Source of the DNA: Scylla paramamosain
Taxonomy: Eukaryota; Arthropoda; Malacostraca; Decapoda; Portunidae
Assembly: GCF_035594125.1 (NCBI RefSeq)
Contig: NC_087166.1
Location: 17,969,766 to 18,033,765 of the forward strand
Reading direction: 5' to 3'
DNA: 64,000 nt
The notes below the pieces were generated by a model. The model saw only the letters and a list, made by a program, of their open reading frames with translations. It had not been told where the DNA came from and made no database searches. Positions 16,314-29,556 of the stretch are shown piece by piece. Each line of letters begins with the position of its first letter. Position 1 is the first letter of the stretch. Both the position numbers and the translations under genes were made by a program.

Positions 16314-16515
16314 GTAAACAACTACGAGCCAGAGATACTCTGGTCTGACGGTGACTGGGAGGCACCAGACTGGTACTGGAACTCAACAGCTTTCTTATCG
16401 TGGCTTTTCAATGATTCACCAGTTAAGGACACGGTGGTAGTAAATGACAGATGGGGTAAAGGCATCCCTTGCCATCATGGCTCATACTACACGTGTGCAG
16501 ACCGCTACAATCCAG
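16314..16515 (+). CDS. FUCA: Alpha-L-fucosidase, internal exon (catalytic nucleophile)
   Basis: Lysosomal or secreted GH29 enzyme that removes alpha-L-fucose from glycoproteins and glycolipids. The exon follows a pyrimidine-rich acceptor ending CTACAAG and stops at a GTACG donor. It encodes 67 codons plus one base (phase 1): [16 protein letters not shown], then [27 protein letters not shown] and [16 protein letters not shown]. This matches the GH29 segment of animal fucosidases; the Asp of WSDG (codon at 16347-16349) aligns with the family nucleophile. Two N-glycosylation sequons (NST, NDS) are visible. The exons for the N-terminal half of the barrel are not in this window, so the preceding intron extends to before position 1. 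Confidence 0.93.
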
Positions 16516-16704
16516 GTACGTATTCAGACATCATTACTATTAATATTATGGCCAAATGTATGAAATTTCCATTTATCATAGGAATATTTTATCATCACTT
16601 TCTTTCCATAAATTGTTAGCTAGTATGAAGCATATAAATTATCAGCATAAAAAGATTTTAACAGGTCAGTCTTTCGCTTGCACCTAACGCCAACATTGCC
16701 ATAG

Positions 16705-16845
16705 GTATTTTGCAGAACCACAAGTGGGAGAATGCAATGACAATCGATAAATCTTCATGGGGATACCGTCGAGAGGCAAAAGTTAGTGATTACCTAACGA
16801 TCCACGAACTGCTCACTACTCTTGCACAAACTATCAGTTGCGGTG
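16705..16845 (+). CDS. FUCA: Alpha-L-fucosidase, internal exon
   Basis: Starts after CCATAG; only this acceptor restores the frame (phase 1 in, GGT-ATT-TTG-CAG), whereas the nearby GCAG at 16712-16715 would not. Encodes [20 protein letters not shown], then [15 protein letters not shown] and ISCGG. HKWE..TIDK.SWGYRR is a hallmark stretch of metazoan fucosidases. The donor is GTAAG at 16846, phase 1. The next coding exon is 26,984 bp away at 43830, and joining the two gives the continuous family motif [11 protein letters not shown]. Confidence 0.93.
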
Positions 16846-16904
16846 GTAAGTAAAAGCCTTCACACCCTGACCTCACTCAATAAACCTGGGTAATAAAAGG
16901 GTTC

Positions 16905-17175
16905 ATTTTTCTTTCTTATGTATGTTTTTGTTGCCCTTGGCCAGTGTGGCCAAGGGCAACAAAAATCCAATTAAAAAAAAACCCACTGAGATGCCAGTCC
17001 AATAAAAGGATGCAAAGCGAGAGTCAAAAATTGAAGGATAAGTGCCTTTAAACTCCTTGACCATCTCAGTTCTGTCTCTTGCTAATTTCTTCGTGTTTTG
17101 AGTGTCCATCTTTGTCAAATGCTACTAGTCTGAAGACTCACAGCTGAGAGTTCAGTGTGTTAGAGGACTATTTAT
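16905..17175 (-). mobile_element. J1 LINE 3' fragment
   Basis: Reverse complement of the J1 C-terminus and 3' UTR (compare + copies at 34230-34370 and 47470-47590). The 3' UTR motif TTGTTGCCCTTGGCCAGTGT is present in inverted duplicate at the end. It joins LTR sequence near 17180. Confidence 0.65.
16925..16965. repeat. Perfect 19-bp hairpin at a J1 3' end
   Basis: TTTTTGTTGCCCTTGGCCA, spacer GTG, then its exact reverse complement. The arm is the J1 3' UTR motif found singly in + copies, so the structure is a snap-back duplication of the element's end. Confidence 0.85.
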
Positions 17176-17179
17176 ATTT

Positions 17180-17617
17180 GAGCGGGTTACAATTGCCTTC
17201 TCTCTTCCCAGGCTCCACCAGCGTTATTAGGGTTTCGAGTCTGTCTTTGGAAGACTACAGATAAAGTGTTCTTGGGCAAGCGTGTATGCTATCCTGCTGA
17301 GTGTGGGTGGTCAGCTTGTGGCCGGTAGTTCACATGGTATTATACCTTCATTCTGTGTGTTGTCTTGACTGTCTAAGCTCCTTAGCACGTGACCTGATGA
17401 GTTCTTTCTCAGCTTGTGAAATAAGTTGGCAGTTGTTATATCTCCTTTCTTATTGATAGGTGAAACAGGGTGACCACATTTGCAGGCAAGATAGCTGTTT
17501 ACGACTAGTGGGTGCCTGTATCCGTTTTGATTGTGTCTCATATTAGGCTGCAAGGAAGATAGCCTAAAGAAAAGCTGACCTGGGTAATGGTAGCTGTGAG
17601 CGGGCATGATTGTAGCA
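17180..17617 (+). repeat. LTR variant B, 3' part, followed by gag leader
   Basis: Contains the LTR landmarks GGTGAAACAGGGTGACC and the tail ending ..GATTGTAGCA at 17617. The next bases, AATTTGGCTACCTCGCC, correspond to AATTGGCGACCTCAGG just inside the G2 5' LTR, the expected primer-binding position. Its 5' part is missing. Confidence 0.6.
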
Positions 17618-17914
17618 AAATTTGGCTACCTCGCCAGAATTAGCTGGAAGCTCTCGTGGCCATGTGAGAGAGACAGTTCAGTATTGTTTGTTTCTTTGTT
17701 TTTTGTGTGTTAGTAGTCAGCCTAGACTATGGAAGAAGAAGATTGGTAGCAGGTGTGACTCATGACTTAAGGCCCCATTTCTACAGGAAGTGGCAGTGTA
17801 GATTTGGCCCAGTTTTTTTTTTTTTTTTTTTCAAACACATAGCCCTACAAATAGTGTTAAGAGTCGTCCTATCAGCTCCACGCATATTATGGGGAAAGCT
17901 CTCAAAGATAAGGA

Positions 17915-18002
17915 ATGTCTGAGATGAAATCTAAATTGAAGATGAGGAGAATGGAGCTGGAGGAGGCTATATAAGCTACAAGGTTTGAATTGGAGGCTGA
18001 AC

Positions 18003-18079
<77 letters not shown>

Positions 18080-19275
18080 GAGGAAGCTTGAGTTGGACAC
18101 CGAAGCTGATATGAGGAGATTGAATGATGAGGAGGCTTAAGGAATCCAGGAAACTTGAGGTATAGAGAGAGGAGGCTGAGAAGAATAGAACATTAGAGTT
18201 AGAAAAGACTTGAATGGAGGTTAATTCACTTCATGGTAATCGAAGAGAAGTAGTGAAGTAAGATAAATTATAGAGCCAGATTGTAAGCAGCTTAAAGCTA
18301 ATACCTGAGTTTGATTAAAAAAAAAAAAAACAAGGTGACAGAGTGGTTTAGGAGGTTTGACAAGAAGGCAGTAGTGTTTGGCCTTAGGTGCGTTGGTTTG
18401 GCTTTGTGGTTAATGTTGAAAGGCAAGGCGTAGAAGTTTATGACAGGATGTCATTAGATGACTTGGAAAATTATGATGAATTTAAGGCTGACATTCTTAG
18501 AGCCTATGAACTACGGCCCGAGGCCTATAGGTTACAATTCCGAGGTAAAAAAAAGGCCTGGTGACTCTTACCTCGATTGTGCTCGCTACATCGAGGAGAC
18601 TTTCGAAAAGCGAGCAGGTTATTTCCTATTTTGAGTTGAAGTTAAATTGATGTTTGTTAATGTAGCTGAGGAAATTGTACCATTGCTCCGAAAAAAAAAA
18701 AAGTTTAAGACCTTGAAGGAAGCGGCTATGTGAGCAGATGAATATATATTAGACCACAGACCTGTGTCTCGTTCGATAAGCAGGATGTCTGCTGGCGCCA
18801 GTCACGGTTTGTCTGGAGGAGCGGCTGGCGCCGGTCTGGCAGGAAATCCATGCTACAGTAGTGGCGGTGGTAATAAGTCTGGAAGGATAAGTTCTGTTGG
18901 TAGTAAGTCTCAACCAAGCCTCCAAAGGAGACAAATTGGGACCATGGTGCACAACACTCCCAGATATAAATAGCATGCAGCCCAAGTGTCGTTATTGTAA
19001 AAATACCGGGCATCTTAAGTTCAACTGTCCTAAACTTGTGACTGCCACGGCTTCTAAATCTCCCAGTAAGCCACTGGCCTTTATTCTGTCTCATGACCTC
19101 CATTATGGGAAACGCCTTGTAGTGGTGGGGGGACTTGCCTGTCCCCATGACATAGCGAGCGAGGCTAAAGGAGGCTACGGCCCCGGCTCCGCCCTATTTA
19201 GAGAGAGGAGGCTACTCATATCAGCAAGATTGCCAGTACGGGTCATTGGAGTCGCTCACCAGAGGAACCACCTTT
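17915..19275 (+). pseudogene. Gypsy-like gag with (GA)n expansion and intact CCHC knuckle
   Basis: Begins MSEMKSKLKMRRMELEEA, then a stop, then a coiled coil in which the codons have expanded into a pure GA tract (18005-18077) encoding Arg-Glu repeats. Downstream come VYDRMSLDDLENYDEFKAD and ILRAYELRPEAYRLQFRG (SCAN-like gag segment, 18440-18545) and a good zinc knuckle CRYCKNTGHLKFNC (about 18986-19028). Several frameshifts separate the blocks. The element is cut at about 19275 by a minus-strand J1 copy; a matching integrase and LTR lie at 37207-39625. Confidence 0.75.
18005..18077. repeat. (GA)n tract inside gag
   Basis: About 36 GA units flanked on both sides by gag coiled-coil sequence (..FELEAE before, LRKLELDTEADMRR after), so the microsatellite arose within Glu/Arg-rich coding sequence. 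Confidence 0.9.
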
Positions 19276-20756
19276 TGAGGTCTTCCTGAGTTTTTTTTTT
19301 TCTTCTTCTATATATGTAGGAGGGACACCGGCCAAGAGCAAAAAAAAAAAAAAAAAAAAAAAGCCCACTAAGATTCCGGTCACCAAAAAGTGTTCGAAGC
19401 GGTAGTTAATAATTAAAGGATAAGTGTCTTGAAACCTTTCTCTTAAAGGAGTTGAAGTCAAAGGAAGGTGGAAAAACAGAAGCAGGCAGAGAGTTCCAGA
19501 GTTTACCAGAGAAAGGAATGAATGACTGAGAATCCTGGTTAACTCTTGCATTAGAGAGGTGGACAAAATAGGGGTGACAGAAAGAAGATTGTCTTGTGTA
19601 GTGATGCTGTGGGAGGAGAGGAGGCATGCAGTTAGTAAGATCAGAAGAGCAATTAGCATGAAATTAGCGGTAGAGGATAGTTAGAGATGCAACATTCCGG
19701 CAATGAGAAAGAGGCTGAAGACAGTTAGAGGAGAGGAGTTGATGAGATGAAAAACTTGATTCCACCCTGTCTAAAAGAGCGGTATAAGTGGAAACCCCCC
19801 AGACATATGAGGCATACTCCATATATGGGCGGATAAGGCTCTTGTACAGAATTAGCAGCTAGGGGGTGAGAAAAACTGGCGGAGAAGTCTCAGAACGCCT
19901 AACTTCATAAAAGTTGGACGTCTATGAGAAGACGTTAGAAAAGTGCAGGCTGGTATCATCAGCGTAGGAATGGATAGGACAAGAAGTTTAGTTTAGATCA
20001 TTCATGGATAATAGGAAGAAAGTGGGTGATAGGACAAATCCCTGAGGAACACTACTGTTAATAGATTTAAGACAAGAACAGTGACCGTCGACCACAGCAG
20101 CAATAGAACGGTCAGAAAAGAAACCTGAAATGAAGTTGCAGAGAAGGATAGAAGCCATAGGCGGGTAGTTTGGAAATCAAAGCCTTGTGCTAGACTATCA
20201 AAAGCTTTATATATGTCTAAGGTAACAGCAAAAGTTTCTCCAAAATCTCTAAATAACCAAGACTGAATAAGAAAATCCAGATCATCAGTAAAACGGTCTT
20301 AACGGAACCCATTCTGAGGATCAGATAGAAAGTTATGAAGTAATAGATGTTTAAGAATCTTCCTGTTGAGGATAGATAAAAAAAAACTTTAGATAGGCAG
20401 GAAATTAAAGCAATAGGACGGCAGTTAGAGGAATTAGAACGGTCACCCATTTTAGGAACAGGCTGAATGTAGGTAAACTTCCAGCAAGAAGGAACAGTAG
20501 ATGTTGACAGACGGTGCTGAAAGAGTTTGACTAGACAAGGTGCAAGCAGGGAGGCGTAGTTTCGGAGAATAATAGGACCCATTCAGGTATATAAACCTTC
20601 CGAAGGTTTAGTCTAGCTACAGCATGGAAAATATCATTGTGAAGAACTTTGATAGATAGCATGAAGTAGTCAGAGAGTGGAGGAGAGGGAGTAACAAGCT
20701 CAGAATCGTCCAGGATAGAATCTTTAATAAAAGTCTGAGTGAAGAGTCTAGTTTAA

Positions 20757-21749
20757 CAGGGGGTTGTAGGATCCGGACCTGAAAAAAAAAATCTTCTTTT
20801 ATAATTTTCTGCATTTTTTCCGCTTCTTTTAATATATGTAACGTTTTGATATTTTTTCTTCTTATGTAATGAGGTCTTCCGTAATGAAATTCCACTGTTT
20901 CGCCTTCTGGGAAACATGTATGATAATTTCCCACGCCCTTTTTTTTTTTTGACACCCATTTTTATTTACTTTCCTATAAAAATCTACGATTCTCCCGCTG
21001 CGTACAGCATTAGAAAGCACGAAATTTTAGTTCTAACTATTTTTCTCAGATTTATATATGAAGAATATAATAAAAATATATAATTATTTTTTTTCGCAAA
21101 TAATCAATGTATCTGTATCAAATATATTTCGTATTAATATTTTCTTTATTTTAAACAGTTAGGTACTGGTTTTTACTTAGAAATATGGCCAAATATAACA
21201 AACAAAAATTATCTTCCCCCCTCGGAAATTAAGCATGAAATCATGAATCCCTTTACGCCTATGTACAAAACTAATTGAAGTAACTAAATGAAACTATAAC
21301 CATTTTTTTTTTCAACATATTCTGATGTATATATCATGTGAAATTCAAGTTCCTAGCTGCAATAGCTTAATTATAATATCCCCTTAAATTAAATGACACA
21401 ATATCTCAATTGGGATATAAAAATGATTTCCTCCGTTGTTATTCTTGTTGGACATATGTGGGCTATTATGAAACTATACAGGGCGAACAAAGTCTGCTAT
21501 CGAATTTTTTTGTTTGGAGTTGATTTTGATTTTTTGACTTTTTTTTCTTTTTTTTTTTTACTTTTCATCGAACAAAAAAAAAAAAAATATCGTACAAGAA
21601 AAATCGATAGCAGACATTATTCTCCTATCTTTCCTGATTAAAATGTTTTTTTTTAAATTAAAGAAATTGGTCTCTAAATAAGGGACGAAATACAAGATGA
21701 ACATAGGCAATTTAACATGGGATTGTGGATTTTACAACCCCCTGCCCCC
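20757..21749. mobile_element. Non-autonomous TTAA-flanked (piggyBac-type) element
   Basis: AT-rich 993-bp insertion in the J1 copy, flanked by TTAA on both sides (20753-20756 and 21750-21753); uninterrupted J1 copies read through this point with GAGTTCAGCTTTAGAGATAG. Ends are inverted: left CAGGGGGTTGTAGGATCC, right (reverse complement) CAGGGGGTTGTAAAATCC preceded by GGGGG. TTAA target duplication is typical of piggyBac. There is no transposase frame; the inside is homopolymer-rich with an inner inverted repeat at 21492-21503 and 21604-21615. Confidence 0.75.
21492..21615. repeat. Inner inverted repeat
   Basis: GTCTGCTATCGA and TCGATAGCAGAC are exact reverse complements; similarity extends through the adjoining T-rich and A-rich stretches. 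Lies inside the TTAA-flanked element. Confidence 0.8.
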
Positions 21750-22788
21750 TTAAGAGATAGATGTGATAGGAGTGCTGCCATCTAGTTGAAATAAACGAGG
21801 AAAAGAAGAAGCAAAGTTGTTGGAGATGTTTTTGGATAGATGCAAGAAGTCACGAGGCGAGTTAGATCTTGAAAAAAAAAAAATGATACTTTCTATTACT
21901 GAAGGATGTTTTGGCTAGTTGGAGAACAGACTTGGCATGGTTCCGGGCAAAAATATAAAGTTTATGAGATTCTGGTGATGGAAAGCTCAAGTTCCTTTTG
22001 TGGGCATCGTTTCTATCATGTATAGCACAGGCTGTGTTAAACCAAGGTTAGGAAGGTTTAGGTCGAGAAAAAGAGTTAGGAATGCACGCCTCCATGCCAT
22101 ACACTATCACCTCTGTTATGTGATCAGTACACAGAGACGGGTCTCTCAAACAAAAGCAGCATTCATTCCAAGGGAAATCAGCAAAATAACACTTCAAGTC
22201 TCCCCAACAAGCAGAGGCAAAAATGCCAGAGGTATCTCCACTTAGGGGGATTCTGAGGAGGGATTGGAGCGATAGAACAAGATACAGATGTGATATTGTG
22301 ATCGGAGGAGCCCAATGGAGAAGAGATGGCAACAGCATAAGCAAGAAGATTAGAGGTTAGGAAAAGGTCAAGAATGTTGGGCGTATCTCCAAGACGGTCA
22401 GGAATACAAATAGGGTGTTGCACCAATTGCTCTAGGCCATGGAGGATAGCAAAGTAGAAGGCTAGTTCACCAGGATGGTAAGTGAAGGGAGAGGAAAGCA
22501 AAAGCTGGTGGTGAACAATAAAGTCTCCAAGAATTAAGATCTCCGAGGAGAATCAGAATACGCTACTTTGGAAGTTAAGAAGTCAAAGATTTTTCTTATA
22601 GTCAGAGGAGTTAGGTGAGAGTTATACACCACAGACAGATTTACTTTCAGAATGACTCTGTAGTCGTAGTCAGATGGTGGAAAACTCAGAAGATTCAAGA
22701 GCGTGGGCACGAGAGCAGGTTAACTCTATTCTCTGCAGCATAGGTTGAAAACGTCCCACCCTAGCAGAATTTTTTTTTCTAAATGAAA

Positions 22789-24160
<1,372 letters not shown>

Positions 24161-24430
24161 TATCAGGAAATGACTAAATTCTTATGTAGTACCCACCGAA
24201 AGTGAAGGTAAGAAAAATGTATTGCTTCTGAGTACAGTCTCCCCTATAACATTAGGAGTTATCAAGAATGATGGTGCAAGAAACCCAGCCACATATAATA
24301 GTTCAGAGACACAAAATCTCGCAGAAAGACAGTGAATGCCCTAGCATACATTCTCGACACTGCCAGGGTAAATTCAGAGAGTTTATACAATTAAAACTAA
24401 TGTCGACCCTAGAAAATGTACATCACTTAC

Positions 24431-24625
24431 TGTTGGGGATTCCAAATGTGTAATAAACCACAAATCGTAACAGGTGTTTATTGCTTGAAGTGTTTCGACC
24501 TGCAAACATGGGCAAATCAATACACATCCACATATCATAGTACACCCAGTTCAATCCCTCACAATGGTACCAAGAAAATAACACTTCATGTAGAGATTCT
24601 GACATCCGTTACAATCATATCCCAA
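24431..24625 (-). repeat. BEL/Pao 3' LTR
   Basis: About 195 bp from TGTTGGGGATTCC to ..ATATCCCAA. By eye it is identical to 29557-29751. In element orientation the LTR ends ..CCCCAACA. The exact outer end is uncertain by one or two bases and no target duplication was found at the flanks. Confidence 0.85.
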
Positions 24626-24790
24626 ATATAAAAATAAAGCAACAATCAGTATACAAAATCCAACTAAACTTCACTTGTATATCACTCATAATACTCAATA
24701 AATTCCCATAATGTACTCACTTCAGTGGCCCACACTGACGCTCTTCGAATCCCCGTAGCACACCTGACATGTCACCCCAACTATCATCCA

Positions 24791-25140
24791 GTCCAGGGCG
24801 TCCTCACAACTCTGTCTGGCAACAATATATCCCTTGTACATTACCCTATCTTACTAATACATCCTCTATTTGTAACCTTCACCAAATTATACTAATCACA
24901 GCACATAGCGGGTAAATAAACACAACTAACCTGTAGCACGGAGGACCAACCAACACACCAACCGACATGAGGTCCAGGGCGTCCCTACATTCTCCGTCTG
25001 GCAAACAATAATATCACTTGTATTACCTTAGCTACTAAACACATCCTTTGCTTGTAATCTTCACCACAGTATACTAATTCACAGCACAAGGTATATAAAT
25101 AAACACAACTAACCTGTAGCACAAAGGACGACCCAACACA
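24791..25140. repeat. Diverged tandem duplication in BEL/Pao 3' region
   Basis: GTCCAGGGCGTCC at 24791 recurs at 24972, and the two following blocks (to CTAACCTGTAGCAC..) align along their length with scattered differences, giving a period of about 181 bp. Confidence 0.8.
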
Positions 25141-25451
25141 ACAACCCACAGTACATTGGTGGGCCGGCTTAGACAACCCGCCAGGCCGACCATGTTCACA
25201 GGTAGTGGGTGAAACAAAACACCACAAAGAAGCGTACCAAACTTCTCCCATTCAAACAAAACACAACTTACATTTTCTTTAACACAGATAACAAAAATAT
25301 ATTGTATAAATAAATAATAGATGGTTAACATATCATTTTAATGATACACTCCACCCCGACCAAAGTGAACATACAATATACACAGGTAGTACATAGAATG
25401 CTTTGGTACATGTAGATAAATCATATCTATAATGATCCTACACGCTCATCA

Positions 25452-26114
25452 TCACTCTTGTTCTTCCTTAGGTAATAACACTATTAACCTATGCACTGAC
25501 CTACTCATGACTTTGTCTGTCACCCCATCATATCCTTTACCTTCCTTGACTATCTTATACCTTAAGTCTACATCTCTTACAGCACCATCACGACCTGGAT
25601 CTGCCTTTATTACTTGAGCTAATTTCCCGGTTCTTCTAACTGCATTAGCATCTTGAACTAAAACCACATCACCCACTCTTACATTTCTCCTATTAGTGTG
25701 CCATTTTTGTCTTACTACCATCGTTGGAAAGAAATCTCTCTGCCATTTTCTCCAAAATTCAACAATTTTCTGAATAAACTCTAATCTTTTTTTATGGTCT
25801 CCATCTGATTCATATATTCCCTGTGGACATTTTACACTAGCTCGTCCAAGCAATAGATCATTAGGGCAGAGGTAATTACCAAGTTCTAAATTAAAGCAAG
25901 GTTTTACCCCTATGGGTCTTTCATTCATCATACTGGCTACATTAAATAAGGCTGTCTGAAGTTCACCAAAAGTTAATACTGAATCCCCAATTGCAATACA
26001 AAGATTTCTTTTCACTGATTTGATAAGGGATTCACTGGCACCATTGTACCACAGTGCATCACTAGGTCTATTATATTTCCAAGTAACTCCTTCATTTTTT
26101 TCCAATTCTTTCAA
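25452..26114 (-). pseudogene. BEL/Pao integrase C-terminal half with DUF5641-type domain
   Basis: Contains DALWYNGASESLIKSVKR, whose Glu is the third member of the integrase D,D,E triad, then MNERPIGVKP, LCPNDLLLGR and the C-terminal block WHTNRRNVRVGDVVLVQD found at the end of Pao-type polyproteins. It is in a different frame from the upstream integrase segment; the short stretch between them (26115-26223) still encodes ILYSDRGSQLIAAG with the second Asp. Ends KEEQE before a stop at 25452. Confidence 0.85.
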
Positions 26115-26223
26115 TATTCTTTCCAGCTGCTATCAGCTGGCTCCCTCTGTCAGAATACAGTATTCTGGGTGCACCCCTGACTGAGATGAATCTTTGATAA
26201 GTTGCCATGAAATCACTTGCACT

Positions 26224-26946
26224 TTATCCTTCTGCCAAATCTACATAAACTGCCCTAGTAACTAAGCAGTTGAATATTACCCCATATACCTTACCATGAG
26301 TTCTCCTTTTAACAGTGTCCTTAATATTGAATGGTCCAAACAAATCGACAGCAGTATGATAGAATGGTGGAGTTGGCTTCATTCTTTCTTCTAACACCTG
26401 ACCCATACACTGGTTCTCAGTTTGTTTTGAGAGTTTTCTACATGTGACACATTTATCTTTAATTGACTTTATTAATTTCCTGGCTCCCGGCACCCAAAAC
26501 TTACTCTGTAACTTGGCCAAGGTGGTTTCAATACCTGCATGATCTCTACTATGTAAGCTGGACACATACAGTCTAGTAACTGGGTGGTTAGCTGGTATCA
26601 ACATGAAGTGATCTTGATTCCAGTTTTCCTTTAACCATTTTGATATTCTTTGACCCACTAAAATTACTCCATTGTCAGATTCCATGATGTTGATACTATG
26701 ATTCTCATGTTGCCCACTTACTATCCAATGCTTCACATGAAAGTTTCCAAGAGATATTACATGTTCTGCTCTTTGTATCAAATCAAAAGCCTTTTCTACC
26801 GTATCAATGGAATAGAGAATATCATCAACATATGTGTTGTTTACAATTATGTTATAAACTTCAGGATCTCCTTTACCAAATTTTTCACTAGTATGCCTTA
26901 ATGCTAGCACAGCTATGGTCCCACTCGGCCTATCCCCGAAAGTCAC
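26224..26946 (-). pseudogene. BEL/Pao RT end fused to integrase N-terminus (RNase H deleted)
   Basis: Starts in RT palm (FGDRPSGTIAVLALRHT), carries the catalytic YVDD (NNTYVDDILYSID, about 26815-26850) and FHVKHWIVSG, then jumps to WLKENWNQDHFMLI and the integrase zinc-binding region (HSRDHAGIETTLAKLQ with a downstream CVTCRKL). The first catalytic Asp follows in TAVDLFGPF. In intact Pao elements RT thumb and RNase H lie between these parts, so several hundred residues are missing. A stop replaces the usual Tyr/Ser after DLAEG. Confidence 0.85.
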
Positions 26947-26977
26947 TGAGGTCAGAGCATAGTGATCAGGTGGTTTG

Positions 26978-29539
26978 TTACTGTTTAAATCTCTCCAAAG
27001 AAATCGGTGTGTGTTGGTCCAGTGTGTTGATTTTCACAGAATGATACATTTTTGATATATCACCAGTTATGGCAACCCTTTCCTGTCTAAATCTTAGCAA
27101 GACTCCAATCATGTTGTTAAGAACAACTGGTCCTTTTGCCCAAAAATCATTAAGTTTTTTTTCCATGTATGATGAAGATGAGTTAAATACAATACGCAGA
27201 GGTGTTGAAGCAGAATCTGGTTTCAATACTTCATGATAGGAAATGTAGTGAATTGGGCCATTGTATGACTGCATTTCCTCTTCACTTAATTGTCTCGCTA
27301 CCCCCCTTTTCACCATGTCCTTGATTTCATTGTGATAACTCTGGGCATACTGGATATCCAATTTTTTCAGTCTATTTTCTGTAGTTTTTAATCTAGCCAC
27401 AGCCGCTTTTACATTGTTCTTAAGATATCTCGGGTCCCTTATCCAAGGATAGCTTGCTGTCCAATACTTCCCTTCTTCATGATATACTAATCCCTCCTCA
27501 ATCAATTTCAGTTCTCTTTCTTCCTTAATATTGACACAGTCACTTACAGGGCAACCCTTACACAGGCATTTAAGGCATCTTGTGTCACACTGCACCCCAC
27601 TCTCCTCTAAAGCAAAGAATTTATCTAATTGTGACTTAAGTTTATCTGTAGGTTCTACCTTGATCTCATTGAGGCTTATTGAGCTTGACACCTTGTGAGT
27701 TCTCACAATCACATGGTTCGTCGTGCTCCCTGAGGCTGTTATTTTGCTGTGTCTGCCACGTATACTGAACCCAAATGGATTCTCTAACAATTGAAGACCT
27801 TCATTAGTCTGAACAACTTTAGGCAATAATTCACTGTAATTGGCCCCAATCAGCATGTCAATCTCACCACAAGGGCGATTAATATCATGGTTTGATACTC
27901 CTACAAATAACTCCTTAACTCCTGACACATCAAATTCATTGATTTTAGCAGATATTTCCTCTATACCAATGGCATTAATTTCCCATACATGCCCAGTCCT
28001 ATCAATCAGTGGTATGCAATATTCTTTGGTAGAATGATGTTCAATTACATTGCCAACCTTGATCATGGATAAATTCACATCCTTGCCCTTCAAACTTAGT
28101 TTTTCTGCCATACTGTGTGTCACCAAGGTTATGTCAGAACCTGAATCCCACAGTACTGTTATAGGTTGAGTGTTACTGTACACAGTACTGATATTCAATA
28201 AGGTGTTCAGAGTGTTTGCAGATACTGTATTATGACTAGCACCTTCTTCCTGTTCAAAATGCACCAGTGGATGATGATGACGGTTACACACACCTTGACC
28301 CCTGATCCTGACATCACACAACTTGTTTGTATTACAATTCCATGCCTGATGATATCCCTTTAAGCATTTAAAACATATTCCATTGCTTCTAGCTAACTCA
28401 AACCTCTCCTTGTTGCTGAGATTCTTAAATTTATAACAATCAAGAGTATCATGGTTCCTGGAATTGTGAATCCAGCATCCTCCCTCATTATTTCCAGTCT
28501 TCAAGTGGGTACCTTTCACCATCTCCGTCAAATTTACAATACATGACTCTAACTCTTTATTCTTTAGTTGTTGCTCTTCCTTCATCTGTTTTATTAGTGT
28601 TACCAGATCTGACTCCATGACCTTGTCAGCTGAATTATTTACATGATGTACTGAACTTCTATCACCGCCAGTAGATCTGACACTAGAATTAATATACTCC
28701 AATACCTTTCTCTCCCTTTGCAGAAATTTCAATAAAGTGGGAAAGAGATCACTAGTAGCAGATACTTCTTCTGCCTTTATTACCCACTCCCTCTTCTGAA
28801 GTGTGGGCAACACCTTCTCAATATGACTGACCACATTAGCAGTATTAAGTTCCTCATTCAAGTTTATATTTTTCAAATCTAGCCAACACTGTTCCACCTG
28901 ATCCACCATCCTTATAAATCCTTTGGTATCACCTTCATTGATCCTTTTCAAAGCCCTAAGGTCACTTATTACCAAGTCCACCACCTTTCTTGCATTTCCA
29001 AACTTGTCATCTAACCTTTCAAACATTTCTTCATAATTACCTTCTGCACCTCTGACAGTCTGAAGGGCATCACCACTGAGACACATTTTCAATGCATACG
29101 CATCTTCACCATACACACTTTTGACTAGATTTTTAAAGTCCTTCTTAAAACGAGGGTACTCTCTTAAATTCCCATCAAATTTAGGAGGCTCAAATGCCTT
29201 TATCTTCACTTTAGGCTTGACACTGTTCTGTATGTTTTCAATGTTACTAATTTCTGTTAGTCTTTTCTTCATGATTCTTTCACAATCTAGCATGTATTCT
29301 TCAGCCTCCTTAACTAACTTGTCTTCTAATTTATTATCACACACATATTTTAATATCACATCATTACTGTCTTCTAGGTGTTGAAAGGCCTCAGAAATCT
29401 GTTCATAGCTACTCTTCAATACTGATACTGGCTCACCTTCCCGTACACCCTCATCCAGCAGGGTCACCTTTCTTGTGAATTTCCCTTTGGCAATGGCCCT
29501 CTTCCTCTTTAACAATTCCATCTCCTCTTGCCAGCCCAT
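26978..29539 (-). pseudogene. BEL/Pao gag-protease-RT open frame (853 residues)
   Basis: I start at the ATG at 29539 (MGWQEEMELLKRKRAI), 18 bp inside the LTR edge; the frame also stays open upstream across the LTR, which is probably chance. Order: gag capsid-like region (FEPPKFDGNLREYPRFKKDF, about residues 130-150), a Cys/His zinc-binding region (CWIHNSRNHDTLDCYKF, then ICFKCLKGYHQAWNC; 28490-28330), aspartic protease (LWDSGSDITLVTH, about 28130-28165), then RT fingers (PLRIVFNSSSS, and GDISKMYHSVKI with the first catalytic Asp, near 27050). A frameshift after SLERFKQ ends it. Polyprotein of a retroelement; cannot be completed in this copy. Confidence 0.88.
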
Positions 29540-29556
29540 TGTGGTTGAAGTCGAAA

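Noticed and set aside
16712..16715. GCAG as the acceptor of the second fucosidase exon
   Set aside because: Gives the wrong phase; the AG at 16703-16704 restores the frame and adds four residues that fit the family.
18726..19148. 140-residue minus-strand frame
   Set aside because: Antisense to the gag zinc-knuckle region; no motif of its own.
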